Notes: generated by a model not told the origin, from the letters alone. Positions 7,264 through 15,387 are shown, numbered from the stretch's first letter. The stretch: DNA of 32,660 nt from Halorubrum sp. CBA1125 (GCF_009742825.1 NZ_WPCE01000009.1:1-32660), one strand, 5' to 3'. A program made the numbers and translations.

Positions 7264-8652
7264 ATGCAGGCGACGATAATCGACGGAGTTCTTGAATCCC
7301 TTCGTATCGGTGTCGGATTTCTCTGGACGGCGGCGTGGGCGATCATCATGGGCCTCACGATTACGAGTCTGGTCCAGGTCTACGTCTCGAAGGAGCGGAT
7401 GGCACAGGTGCTGGGTGAGGGCGATCTAACTGGACTTACCAAGGCGACTGTGTTCGGAGCAGCAAGCAGTGGCTGTAGTTTCGGCGCCGTCGCCATCGGG
7501 AAGGGCCTGTTCAAGAAGGGGGCGCACGCGGTGAACTTCCTCGCGTTCATGTTCGCGTCGACGAACCTCATCGTCGAACTAGGGCTGATGATTCTCATCC
7601 TGCTTGGCTGGGAGTTCCTCGTCGCGGAACTGCTCGGCGGCCTGATTCTCATCGCCGTCATGGCCGCCATCGTCCACCTTACGCTTCCCGAAAACCTGTT
7701 TAACGAAGTCCGCGAGAAGCTCAACGAGCGCGACCGCCAGGCGGGCGTCACGGAAGATCCCACCTGCGGGATGGAGGGGAAAGACGAGTACACGCTCACG
7801 ACCGACGGCGGTGAGACGCTCAAATTCTGCTCGGAGGGCTGTATGGAGACCTATCGCCAGGAGACGTCGAGTAGCGGCGGGTGGCGTGACGAGTTGCTGT
7901 CGTGGGGTGGCTGGTACAAGGTCGGGAATCAGTACCGCAAGGAGTGGTCGATGATCTGGAAAGACATCGTCGCCGGCTTCCTTATTTCTGGGTTCGTCAT
8001 CGTCTTCGTCCCGCAGTGGGTGTGGAACACGCTGTTCATTCAGGGCGACGGCCTGCTCGTGACTGCCGAGAACGCCGTCATGGGCGTCATCATCGCCGTC
8101 CTCAGTTTCGTCGGCAGTATGGGCAACGTCCCGTTCGCCGTCGCGCTGTGGGGCGGTGGCGTCAGCTTCGCCGGGATCATCGCGTTCGTCTACGCCGACC
8201 TCATCACCGTGCCCGTGCTGAACGTCTACCGGAAGTACTACGGCTGGAAGATCATGCTGTACATCCTTGGCGTCTTCTTCGTGACGATGGCGTTCACTGG
8301 CTTCCTCATGGAGTTGCTGTTCGACGCCCTCGGCATCGTACCAGATCTGGCCGGTGGCGAGACGGCGACCGAACAGACGTACTTCGAGCTCAACTACACG
8401 TTCTACCTCAATATTATCGCCTTCGCGCTCTCCGGGTTCCTCCTGTATGTCTACCGACGTGGAATCGGCGCACCAGGTCAGTATCGTGATCCGGTGTGTG
8501 GCATGCGGACCGACGATGAGGGGCCGAGTGCGTCCAATGATGGGATGACGTACTATTTTTGCTCGAAGACCTGTAAGCGGGCATTCGAGGAAGAGCCCAC
8601 GGAATTTGCTGATCAAAGCCCGCAGATAACAAACCACGATCACGATCACTGA
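7264..8652 (+). CDS. ArsP/DUF318-like permease with two YHS metal-binding domains
   Basis: This 462-residue protein has two sets of membrane helices. The first half includes the conserved glycine/serine-rich motif GAASSGCSFGAVAIGKG (65-81) and FMFASTNLIVELG, as in the UPF0718/ArsP permease family. Between the halves is a YHS-type domain, DPTCGM to FCSEGC (Cys168, Cys189, Cys193). The second half has SFVGSMGNVPFAVALWGGGV. A second YHS domain at the C-terminus, DPVCGM to YYFCSKTC (Cys412, Cys433, Cys437), ends in HDHDH. ArsP relatives export organoarsenicals, but the YHS domains and the setting argue for a soft metal such as copper. Whether it exports or imports is not visible. Confidence 0.88.
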   Translation: MQATIIDGVLESLRIGVGFLWTAAWAIIMGLTITSLVQVYVSKERMAQVLGEGDLTGLTKATVFGAASSGCSFGAVAIGKGLFKKGAHAVNFLAFMFASTNLIVELGLMILILLGWEFLVAELLGGLILIAVMAAIVHLTLPENLFNEVREKLNERDRQAGVTEDPTCGMEGKDEYTLTTDGGETLKFCSEGCMETYRQETSSSGGWRDELLSWGGWYKVGNQYRKEWSMIWKDIVAGFLISGFVIVFVPQWVWNTLFIQGDGLLVTAENAVMGVIIAVLSFVGSMGNVPFAVALWGGGVSFAGIIAFVYADLITVPVLNVYRKYYGWKIMLYILGVFFVTMAFTGFLMELLFDALGIVPDLAGGETATEQTYFELNYTFYLNIIAFALSGFLLYVYRRGIGAPGQYRDPVCGMRTDDEGPSASNDGMTYYFCSKTCKRAFEEEPTEFADQSPQITNHDHDH

Positions 8653-8777
8653 TAGATGTACTGTGGTTCATCCGCTGTGAAGCACTTCATCATCGCACCT
8701 TCAATCCGCAATTGTCACACCTGTCGCGCCAAAATTGATTGTATGAGCAGTCAGATATCGAAACAAGGGGATGTCAT

Positions 8778-9359
8778 ATGAACCAACGTCCAGCGGATAC
8801 CGTCGTTGGTGTGCTCCTTGGGTTCGTCCTCTTGGCTGGCGGACTACTCAGTTGGCGGGCCTATCAACAGCGTCGCGCTATCGAGCAGTCGATGGGGCCG
8901 ATGATGGACTCGTCTATGGGGGCGATTCACGGTCCAGATCCTCTCTGGTACGTGGTTGGAACCCTTCTGGTCGCAGGCAGTATCGGTGGCATCTATTACG
9001 TGGTTCGAGGGAATCTCATCGATTCGACAACCGACTCAGCGGATCACATCGACCCCGATCAGGTATCGGAGGCAACGCCTACATCGATAGACGATGACGC
9101 CTCGCCGGCGACGCCTATCAATCCTGAATCGGATCCGCAAGCGCGCGTTCTCGATCTCTTACCGGATGATGAACGACGCGTCCTTGAACCCGTCCTGAAC
9201 TCGCCTGGAATCACGCAGATCGAACTTCGGGATCGATCTGAGTTCTCAAAGAGTAAAGTGAGCCAGACCGTGAGTTCACTCGAGGAGCGCGGGCTGCTGT
9301 ATCGGGAACGACAGGGTCGAACCTACCGCGTGTATCCGAGTGATGACCTGCAGAACTAA
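8778..9359 (+). CDS. Membrane-anchored winged-helix regulator with Met-rich loop
   Basis: The 193-residue protein has two N-terminal membrane helices (about residues 8-26 and 56-76) joined by a short loop with SMGPMMDSSMGAIHG (38-52): four methionines and one histidine. A linker rich in Asp/Ser/Thr leads to a C-terminal MarR/IclR-like winged helix, with ITQIELRDRSEFSKSKVSQT and a wing ending GRTYRVYP. With the DNA-binding domain in the cytoplasm, the Met-rich loop faces outside, which would suit sensing of Cu(I) or Ag(I). The start at 8778 is chosen because AGGGGATG precedes it by a few bases; the earlier TTG at 8739 is less likely. It heads a rightward cluster of Met-rich and SHOCT proteins that it may control. 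Confidence 0.85.
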   Translation: MNQRPADTVVGVLLGFVLLAGGLLSWRAYQQRRAIEQSMGPMMDSSMGAIHGPDPLWYVVGTLLVAGSIGGIYYVVRGNLIDSTTDSADHIDPDQVSEATPTSIDDDASPATPINPESDPQARVLDLLPDDERRVLEPVLNSPGITQIELRDRSEFSKSKVSQTVSSLEERGLLYRERQGRTYRVYPSDDLQN

Positions 9360-9392
9360 CAGACGTAGAAATTCATACTAACACTACCCATC

Positions 9393-10097
9393 ATGTCACA
9401 AGCAACACTCGAAACTGATCGCATTAGCCGGGTTCTCAAGTCAAGCACGTGGCTCAATCTCCTCCTCGCCGCACAGTTGATCGCCGGGTTGGTGTACGCA
9501 TATTTCACAGGAGATATGGGGAGCCGGTGGACCCATTTCGTCCTTCCATTTATTTGGTTCACCGCCTCAGTCTGGGTGATCTGGCACACTCGACCTGTAA
9601 CGAAACGTCGAGTGTATCGTATTGGTGCCGCACTTGTCGTTGCTCTATATCTCATCGTGATGTTTTATTTTTCAGGATTACTTGGACCGAGCACCTCTCA
9701 TTTCGGGCAGCTCACTGGACCAAGCGGCTTCGGAATAACGTGGGGTCGATCTTTGGGATGGAGTCCGGTCTTCGTCTATACAGGTGACCTGATCACGGTC
9801 TCGCTCATTCCTTACCAAGCGGTTGGCCTGTTCGCGCTGGCGTATCTCGTCTATGATGCATTGCTTGATTTCTCGCAGTCGGCAGTCGGAGGAATAGTCG
9901 GGATTGTGGCGTGCCCTGCCTGCGTTAGCCCGTTGTTTGCCGTACTACTTGCAGGCGGACTGAGTGGTTCTTCAACGATGTTATTGCTTGGTGCGTATGG
10001 CTACGAAATTGCGACCGTTCTGTTCCTCATGACAATTGGAATCCTCTACCATCGTCAGGCACTCACGAGGCAGTATCACCAGTTCCGAGGGAACTGA
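9393..10097 (+). CDS. Polytopic membrane protein with a CPxC motif
   Basis: A 234-residue integral membrane protein with six or seven predicted helices. The most striking motif is VACPACVSPLFAVLLAGG, with Cys174 and Cys177 in or near a membrane helix, reminiscent of metal-transport or thiol-redox CPxC sites. I cannot name the family with confidence. It begins 33 bases after the membrane-anchored regulator on the same strand, so the two are probably cotranscribed. A role in moving or sensing metal or in thiol chemistry is an inference from the motif and the setting. Confidence 0.75.
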   Translation: MSQATLETDRISRVLKSSTWLNLLLAAQLIAGLVYAYFTGDMGSRWTHFVLPFIWFTASVWVIWHTRPVTKRRVYRIGAALVVALYLIVMFYFSGLLGPSTSHFGQLTGPSGFGITWGRSLGWSPVFVYTGDLITVSLIPYQAVGLFALAYLVYDALLDFSQSAVGGIVGIVACPACVSPLFAVLLAGGLSGSSTMLLLGAYGYEIATVLFLMTIGILYHRQALTRQYHQFRGN

Positions 10098-10369
10098 TCC
10101 ATCTCGTTCGTGGTCAGCAATACCCGAGCCTCCCTCGCCGCCTGAACCGTGGTTATTGTCTGGATCGCCGCAATGAGGTGAACAGTCTCGACGGATCCCC
10201 TTTGCTCTCACCATTCCTCTGATCCTTTCGAATTCGGCAGGTATGAACGATCCCGTCAGTAGAAAACGTTTAGATGGCGTTATAGACGTTCTTGAACGCT
10301 CTCCTGTTTGAGTTCACTCCCACGAAGATAACTCCGAACCCACCGTATGACTACTTGAGGCGAAAAACA

Positions 10370-10687
10370 ATGACCAACCGAAACCTCGGACGATGGCTGC
10401 TCGTGGTGCTCGCGATTGTCGGACTCGCGTTTGCCGCCCCGGTAGTTAGCGCACACGGTGACGAACCGATCCAGGGGAACGAGACGGCAGCTGAAGGGAC
10501 GCCAGCCGATGGTAGTGCAGCAGACTGGGCGGCCTGGATGGAAGGTCACATGACCGACTACATGGGCCCGAATGCCGTTGACGAGATGGAAGCGCACATG
10601 GGCGTGACCGTCGACGAGATGGCCCAAGATATGGCGGACGACAATCACACCGCGACGGGGATGAACGGACAGGGGTACGGCTGCTAA
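10370..10687 (+). CDS. Exported Met/His-rich small protein
   Basis: This 105-residue protein has a clear Sec-type signal: positive MTNRNLGRW, a hydrophobic core LLVVLAIVGLAFAAPVV, and a likely cleavage after VSA, leaving HGDEPIQGNE. The mature part carries many Met and His residues (MEGHMTDYMG, MEAHMGVTVDEMAQDM, MNGQGYGC), a composition typical of extracytoplasmic copper or silver binders. The start at 10370 follows GAGG by about twelve bases and gives the signal directly; the longer reading from 10292 would bury it. No named domain is recognised. It is followed 63 bases later by a SHOCT membrane protein. Confidence 0.78.
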   Translation: MTNRNLGRWLLVVLAIVGLAFAAPVVSAHGDEPIQGNETAAEGTPADGSAADWAAWMEGHMTDYMGPNAVDEMEAHMGVTVDEMAQDMADDNHTATGMNGQGYGC

Positions 10688-10750
10688 CGATCCCTGTTCG
10701 GATCCTCGTCTGACACGATAGATATTCGACTTACTGACTCAACGATCACA

Positions 10751-11098
10751 ATGACACACTACACCAACACTCTCGGGCGGACGACTCGTCGAATCGCAAT
10801 ACTAGCGGTTCCGCTGTTGATTGTAGCAACGGGCACCGCAGCGGCTCACGGTGGTGGAGGCTACGGCGGCGGTATGATGGGTAGCGGCGGTTGGGGGGTC
10901 TTCAGCGGTGGAATGGGCCTCTGGAGCTTCCTTTGGATGGGGCTCCTAATCGTCGTCCCGCTCTATCTCGTCTACTCACTCCTCAACAGAGATTCTGAGA
11001 GGAGTGATAGTCGGCCGCTTTCGGTTCTTCGTGAGCGTTACGCTCGCGGTGAACTCTCCGATGAAGAGTTCGAACGTCGACGAAAGCAACTCGAGTAG
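10751..11098 (+). CDS. Membrane protein with C-terminal SHOCT domain (copy 1)
   Basis: The 115-residue protein has an N-terminal signal or membrane segment (IAILAVPLLIVATGTAAAH), a Gly/Met-rich stretch GGGYGGGMMGSGGWG, a second membrane helix WSFLWMGLLIVVPLYLVY, and a SHOCT motif at the end: LRERYARGELSDEEFERRRK. SHOCT domains are short helical oligomerisation modules, often at the tail of membrane proteins. The Gly/Met stretch on the outer face could bind copper. Related proteins lie at 11627, at the halocyanin tail, and at 32183. Confidence 0.85.
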   Translation: MTHYTNTLGRTTRRIAILAVPLLIVATGTAAAHGGGGYGGGMMGSGGWGVFSGGMGLWSFLWMGLLIVVPLYLVYSLLNRDSERSDSRPLSVLRERYARGELSDEEFERRRKQLE

Positions 11099-11173
11099 TG
11101 CCCATGACCGAAATAGAAGGAGCATCGTCGAGAAAAAATTCTCGTCTGCCAGTTGGGGCGACGGGACCGAACG

Positions 11174-11180
11174 CTTAAGT
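11174..11180 (+). promoter_or_regulatory. TATA-like element before the DUF302 gene
   Basis: CTTAAGT lies 24-30 bases before the ATG at 11204, preceded by CGAACG. This is the spacing expected for a leaderless haloarchaeal transcript and supports the 11204 start. Confidence 0.5.
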
Positions 11181-11203
11181 GCGTAAACAGAATACAGTAT
11201 TAC

Positions 11204-11620
11204 ATGAGTTACACAATACAAACCAAGATTGATGGAGAGTTCGACGATGTCGTCGACGCAACGAATGCCGCGCTCAAAGACGAGGGATTCGGTGTTCTCT
11301 GTGACATCGACATTCAGGCGACGCTCAAGGAGAAACTCGGTGAGGAGTTCCGCCAGTATCGCATCCTCGGTGCGTGCAATCCTCCGCTGGCATACGAAGG
11401 GTTGAGTGTAGAAACTGAACTCGGTGCGCTCTTGCCCTGTAACGTCATCGTCTACGAGAACGATGGCGGCGTCATCGTGGTGAGTGCGGTCGACCCGGAA
11501 CAGTTAGTCGGGATCGCTGATAACGACGCGCTTGACTCCGTCGCGACCGAGGTCAGCGAACGATTCGACCGCGTACTGGCAGCCGTAACTGACGAGTTCG
11601 GATCCGCATCGGAGGCCTGA
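11204..11620 (+). CDS. DUF302 domain protein
   Basis: This 138-residue soluble protein matches the DUF302 pattern: an N-terminal YTIQTKIDGEFDDVVDATNA, then LKDEGFGVLCDIDIQATLKE, EFRQYRILGACNPPLAYEGL and LGALLPCNVIVYE, followed by a C-terminal helix. DUF302 proteins are common beside metal and sulfur genes, but their biochemical role is not established. The conserved ACNPP and LPCNV cysteines are present. The start at 11204 is backed by a TATA-like element and by the family N-terminus; the upstream extension from 11153 is not protein-like. The next gene, a SHOCT protein, begins six bases after its stop. Confidence 0.9.
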   Translation: MSYTIQTKIDGEFDDVVDATNAALKDEGFGVLCDIDIQATLKEKLGEEFRQYRILGACNPPLAYEGLSVETELGALLPCNVIVYENDGGVIVVSAVDPEQLVGIADNDALDSVATEVSERFDRVLAAVTDEFGSASEA

Positions 11621-11626
11621 TCTCTG

Positions 11627-11980
11627 ATGGCATCATCGGATCAACTGGATACGACGACGATACTGCTCATCGTCCTCGGAGCGTTCATCCTCCTTCCCTT
11701 GCTCACAATGGGTATGGGGTTCGGTGGGATGATGGGATACGGAGGAATGATGGGCCAGTACGGTACCACAGGTGGTTGGTGGCCCCTCATCGGGATGCTC
11801 GTCCCGGTCATCTTCCTCCTTGCGCTTCTGGGCGGTGGATATCTCATCTTCCGGCGGATGAGCGAGACACAGACGTCTCATAATCCCGCGATGGAAGAGT
11901 TACGTCTGGCGTACGCTCGTGGCGATCTCACGGACGAAGAGTTCGAAGCCCGACGAGAAAAGCTCGAACAATCAGAGTGA
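11627..11980 (+). CDS. Membrane protein with C-terminal SHOCT domain (copy 2)
   Basis: The 117-residue protein has two membrane helices, ILLIVLGAFILLPLLTMGM and WPLIGMLVPVIFLLALLGGG, separated by a Gly/Met-rich loop GGMMGYGGMMGQYG. It ends in a SHOCT module, LRLAYARGDLTDEEFEARRE. A GGAGG sequence about twelve bases before the start lies inside the end of the DUF302 gene, pointing to translational coupling. Its plan is the same as the 10751 gene, but sequence outside the SHOCT and Met/Gly parts differs, so they are paralogues or convergent designs rather than a recent duplication. Confidence 0.86.
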   Translation: MASSDQLDTTTILLIVLGAFILLPLLTMGMGFGGMMGYGGMMGQYGTTGGWWPLIGMLVPVIFLLALLGGGYLIFRRMSETQTSHNPAMEELRLAYARGDLTDEEFEARREKLEQSE

Positions 11981-12207
11981 CCACTACCCAAACCGCGTTT
12001 CACCCGTTTGAACACCTGCGGATCGACTCGAGGGTATCGAAACCAACCGTTCGGCAGCATCGTTCCGTTACATCGAAATGGTGTGCTCGATTCAGCATAT
12101 GGTTATGAGTAGTAATGGGAACAAACGACAAGTTCGGAGTGAGTCACGTCCGAAGTCTTCGCACCAGTATCGCGCGTAGCTACCCACCGAAGAATGATCC
12201 AGACAAC

Positions 12208-12900
12208 ATGACACATCACAGCCGACGTCAATTCTTAGGCATTGTCGGTGCCAGCGCAGTCGCCAGCACCGGCTTTGCTCAGTCAGCGAACGCACAGGAG
12301 ACGCCCATCGTGGAGATGGGAAACAATTACTTCGACCCAATCGGCCTACGTGTTGATCCCGGGACAACCGTTCAATTTGAACTCGCAGCGGGGGCACATT
12401 CCGCTACGGCGTACGCAGATCGTATTCCGGAGGGCGCTTCCGCCTTCGATAGTGGGACGATCTCAGACGGGAGCTTCGAATATACGTTCGAAACGCCAGG
12501 GACGTATGATTACTACTGCATCCCGCACAAGTCGATTGGGATGGTCGGACGGATCGTAGTTGGCAGTCCTGGCGGACCGGCAGAGGAGGATTCAATCCCG
12601 GATGGAGAGGTCCCATCGAGTGAGGCGATTGTTGACCAGGGTACAGTCGCCTACGGCTCAAGCAGCGATGGAAGCGGGAATACTGGTGGTGGAATGATGG
12701 GACGAGGTGGTTCTGGAATGATGAGTGGCCGCAACGGAGGTGGAGTTGGAGGGCTACCAGCTGTTGGTGGCGTACTCGGAATGCTGGGCGTTCTCGGTGG
12801 CGGGCTCTACTGGCTTGGAAACCAAAAATCTCCTCAATCGACTACCGACGACTCAGCCAGAAAAAACGCTCCAGAACCGCTATGCCAGGGGCGAAATTGA
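12208..12900 (+). CDS. Tat-exported halocyanin-like cupredoxin, SHOCT tail lost to frameshift
   Basis: The 230-residue product begins with a twin-arginine signal, SRRQFLGIVGASAVAS, and an ANA-like cleavage site. The cupredoxin domain (about 31-120) shows all four type-1 copper ligands: His64 (GAHSATAY), Cys104, His107 and Met112 in YYCIPHKSIGM. Halocyanins carry electrons on the outer face of the membrane. After it comes a Gly/Met-rich linker GGGMMGRGGSGMMSGR and a C-terminal hydrophobic helix LPAVGGVLGMLGVLGGGLYW, which would anchor it. The frame ends after PEPLCQGRN. In the adjacent frame, past a run of six A at 12861-12866, the sequence encodes a SHOCT tail (LQNRYARGEIDEEEYRRRRE) ending at 12964. 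One A fewer would restore the fusion. Confidence 0.88.
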   Translation: MTHHSRRQFLGIVGASAVASTGFAQSANAQETPIVEMGNNYFDPIGLRVDPGTTVQFELAAGAHSATAYADRIPEGASAFDSGTISDGSFEYTFETPGTYDYYCIPHKSIGMVGRIVVGSPGGPAEEDSIPDGEVPSSEAIVDQGTVAYGSSSDGSGNTGGGMMGRGGSGMMSGRNGGGVGGLPAVGGVLGMLGVLGGGLYWLGNQKSPQSTTDDSARKNAPEPLCQGRN

Positions 12901-12964
12901 CGAGGAGGAGTATAGACGTCGCCGTGAGCGATTAGATGCTACTGATGAGGACATCTCCAACTGA
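12901..12964 (+). pseudogene. Displaced SHOCT tail of the halocyanin gene
   Basis: The frame entered about 12869 reads LQNRYARGEIDEEEYRRRRE then RLDATDEDISN and stops at 12962-12964. It has no start of its own and matches the SHOCT tails of the 10751, 11627 and 32183 genes, so it is best seen as the C-terminus of the halocyanin gene moved out of frame by one base. Confidence 0.65.
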
Positions 12965-13099
12965 TTGCCACCGTGAGAGGGTGAACTCACCGGGGTCAAG
13001 TGATTCGGGGATTAGAGAATACCGCCCTCACCGATACCTTTGATTTCAGAACGATCCCGTGACCTGTTTTGTTCCATTTATGACTGATTTCTCTTGTGA

Positions 13100-13852
13100 T
13101 CAACTCGCCTGTGTGGCTCGGTAGTAAACACCAATTGCGAGCACGGCTACGAGGAGAAGATATCCAGTAGCCCACACCAACGAGAGAGCCGTATCTACGT
13201 CGGTTGTGAGTCCGGTATCGACCATTACACGGACTGGCCAATAGCCCGGAAAGAGTTTCATCCACCAATCAGGTTCAGATTGAATAAACAGCGGATCCTG
13301 AAACAGTCCGATATCGAGCATCGGGAGAATCAGCATCAGCCACATCCCGGCTAGGCGGTTGAAGACGGCCCCGACGAGCATCCCGATGAGACCATACGTG
13401 ACCGAGACGACGAGCATCGCTGCGACGAACCACCAGAGATACTCGGGCTGGAAATCGACGAGCATCACACCAACTGAGACACCGGTGACGATGAGAGTAA
13501 TTGCTGCGAGAACCCCAAACCGGGCAGCGATTACCTGCCATGCACGATAGCCAGCGACTGCCAGACGACCGTCCGTGTCTTTGGCTTCTCGCATCAGGAA
13601 CAACCCGGCGAGTCCGGCGATGAGAGCACTCGTAATCGGCGTCATGATCACGCCGTGGACCTCAGGCATCCCCCGCATGACCGTCGCCGTCTCACCGTCG
13701 ACGAGCGTCCGAACCGGCATCTCGACGTCCTGGGTGACTGCGAACGCCAACGTGATGAACGAGACCGGTAGGACGACCAGTAGAGCGACGAGGACGTAGT
13801 TACGCGCCTGTTCTTTGATGCCGATCGAGAACGCCGTTGTCGTACGGTTCAT
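13100..13852 (-). CDS. ABC-2 type permease subunit (second)
   Basis: A 250-residue membrane protein with about six helices (for example YVLVALLVVLPVSFITLAFAV and MTPITSALIAGLAGLFLM). The layout, with an extracytoplasmic loop after helix one, is that of ABC-2 exporters such as NosY. The ATG at 13852 overlaps the stop of the preceding gene as ATGA; this coupling is preferred to the GTG at 13861. It completes a three-gene transporter with the 13849-14586 permease and the 14579-15310 ATPase. The cargo is unknown; the halocyanin neighbour suggests copper protein maturation or metal efflux, but that is only context. Confidence 0.85.
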   Translation of the reverse strand: MNRTTTAFSIGIKEQARNYVLVALLVVLPVSFITLAFAVTQDVEMPVRTLVDGETATVMRGMPEVHGVIMTPITSALIAGLAGLFLMREAKDTDGRLAVAGYRAWQVIAARFGVLAAITLIVTGVSVGVMLVDFQPEYLWWFVAAMLVVSVTYGLIGMLVGAVFNRLAGMWLMLILPMLDIGLFQDPLFIQSEPDWWMKLFPGYWPVRVMVDTGLTTDVDTALSLVWATGYLLLVAVLAIGVYYRATQAS

Positions 13853-14586
13853 GCGGACCACCCACCACTGGTGCGCATCGTCACTCCGAACACTACGGTG
13901 ACGAGCACGAGCAAGACGAGCAGGTATCCGGCAACGAAGCCGAGGTCGCCCGTCGTATATGTACCTTGGAACATCGCCTCCTGAAGGAGTTCCTTCGGAT
14001 GATAGAGCGGAAAGTATTCCACGAACTCAGGAATGTCAGCAGCCAGCGGGCTGTCGCCACTGAGGAACGCGTCCATCATCGCGAGGAACACCACGACGAG
14101 CGAGCCTTCGAACAGTCGCGGAAGGAGCGCCCCGACGAGTGCGCCAAGAAACGCATAGACGAGGCCGGCGAGGACGAGGAATACGAACGTCAGGACAGGG
14201 GCTTCCGGTGAAATCGTCAGCCAGAGAACGCCGTAGTTCACGGCAGCCACGACAACGGTCACTCCTCCGAGCGCCGCTAATCGAGTCGCAAGCAGTGTTC
14301 GGGGTGGATAGCCTGTCTGAACGAGTCGCCGATCGGCTGCACGCGCACTAATCATCTGCGCGAGTCCCATCAGGCCGGCAATGATGGCGACCCCGAATAT
14401 CGCTCCGAGAAGGCGACCTAGCTCGATCGGAATCGCCTCGACCGTCGGCATACTTGGTAACCCAGCCATTGCTTGTCCCCAGCCTTCGATAACGACAATC
14501 GGAAGGAGAAGTGCTAGGACAACATTCAGGGGGGTTCTGAGGAAGGTGGAGACGTTCGCCCGAATCCCCGTCCAAACCCTATTCAT
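13849..14586 (-). CDS. ABC-2 type permease subunit (first)
   Basis: A 245-residue membrane protein with about six helices (TPLNVVLALLLPIVVIEGW, LLGAIFGVAIIAGLMGL, TFVFLVLAGLVYAFLGALVG and others). The motif ARAADRRLVQTGYPPRTLLA after helix two is typical of ABC-2 permeases, being the cytoplasmic coupling region. The start at 14586 overlaps the ATPase stop by eight bases, with a G-rich Shine-Dalgarno stretch before it, so a longer start at 14619 is unlikely. The two permeases are similar in plan and probably form a heterodimer. Confidence 0.85.
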   Translation of the reverse strand: MNRVWTGIRANVSTFLRTPLNVVLALLLPIVVIEGWGQAMAGLPSMPTVEAIPIELGRLLGAIFGVAIIAGLMGLAQMISARAADRRLVQTGYPPRTLLATRLAALGGVTVVVAAVNYGVLWLTISPEAPVLTFVFLVLAGLVYAFLGALVGALLPRLFEGSLVVVFLAMMDAFLSGDSPLAADIPEFVEYFPLYHPKELLQEAMFQGTYTTGDLGFVAGYLLVLLVLVTVVFGVTMRTSGGWSA

Positions 14587-15310
14587 CGGTCTCTTCCCCC
14601 CGTTCACTGGCCGTTGCATCAGTCTCGCCTTCCTGGTCAGTCACGTCGTAGACCTGTCCGTCACGAACCTCATAGATGCGGTCGAGACGACTTTGCTCTT
14701 CGATCAGGTGTGAAATCATCGTGACAGCTGTTCCGTCGGCAGCGAGTTCCTCAGCGAGATCCCAGAACGTGAGATACGTTTCCCAGTCGAATCCAGTGTA
14801 GGGCTCGTCCAGCATGAGGACGTCCGGATCGTGCATCAGGGCGATACTGAGATTGATTTTCTGCCGGTTTCCACCACTGAGTTGGTCGATTCGGTAGTCA
14901 AGGTACTGCTCGAAATCGAGTTTCGACGCCAAGCGGTGTTTGGCCTCGTCGATTTCTTCGGCGGTCATTCCGTATCCGGAACCGAACAGTCGGAACGTCT
15001 CTCCGACCGTCAAGCGGTCGTAAAGCAGTGGTTCCTGTGGACACCAGCCAACGGTTCCCGTCCGTTCGACTGTTCCGGAATCCTGTTCGAGGACACCGAC
15101 GAGGATGTTCATGAGCGTGGATTTGCCCGACCCGTTCGCGCCGACGATCCCGACGATTTCCCCCGTCCGAATTTCGAGATCGGCACCGGTCAAGACGGTC
15201 ACAGATCGTGTGAATGGGAGTCTTGACCCGTACGTTTTTTCGACTCCCTCAGCACGAACGAGTACCTCACTACTGTTCCCTTCTGGCGTAGTAGTTGTGG
15301 ATGATCCCAT
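14579..15310 (-). CDS. ABC transporter ATP-binding protein
   Basis: The 243-residue ATPase has Walker A GANGSGKST (57-65), a Q-loop in GWCPQEPLLYD, the signature LSGGNRQ (144-150), Walker B VLMLDEP (164-170) and a switch histidine in MISHLIEEQ. It energises the two ABC-2 permeases encoded by overlapping genes downstream. It resembles the NosF/CcmA group of exporter ATPases. The acidic tail (EGETDATASERGEETDE) is a haloarchaeal trait. A 7-bp inverted repeat at 15388-15415 lies about 80 bases upstream. Confidence 0.93.
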   Translation of the reverse strand: MGSSTTTTPEGNSSEVLVRAEGVEKTYGSRLPFTRSVTVLTGADLEIRTGEIVGIVGANGSGKSTLMNILVGVLEQDSGTVERTGTVGWCPQEPLLYDRLTVGETFRLFGSGYGMTAEEIDEAKHRLASKLDFEQYLDYRIDQLSGGNRQKINLSIALMHDPDVLMLDEPYTGFDWETYLTFWDLAEELAADGTAVTMISHLIEEQSRLDRIYEVRDGQVYDVTDQEGETDATASERGEETDE

Positions 15311-15387
15311 TGTCAGCTACATGTACACGCTCCTAATTCACTCCGATTACTCTTTCAAATCCAAAACGACACTGTCAACGCGACCCT

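Noticed and set aside
7579-8649. Long open frame on the minus strand opposite the YHS permease (356 codons)
   Set aside because: Antisense shadow: no domain motif, unusual composition, and the permease on the other strand has clear membrane and YHS features.
10098-10369. Gap before the exported Met/His-rich protein, searched for a small gene
   Set aside because: No YHS, HMA or other short family pattern in any frame. The 9981-10214 minus frame overlaps the membrane protein gene and looks like a shadow.
12859-12867. A AAA AAC, the classical -1 slippery heptamer, at the end of the halocyanin frame
   Set aside because: It is in the correct phase for -1 slippage, but a -1 shift leads to another frame (RSRTAMPGAKLT) and not to the SHOCT frame, which needs a +1 shift. 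A one-base indel explains the data better.
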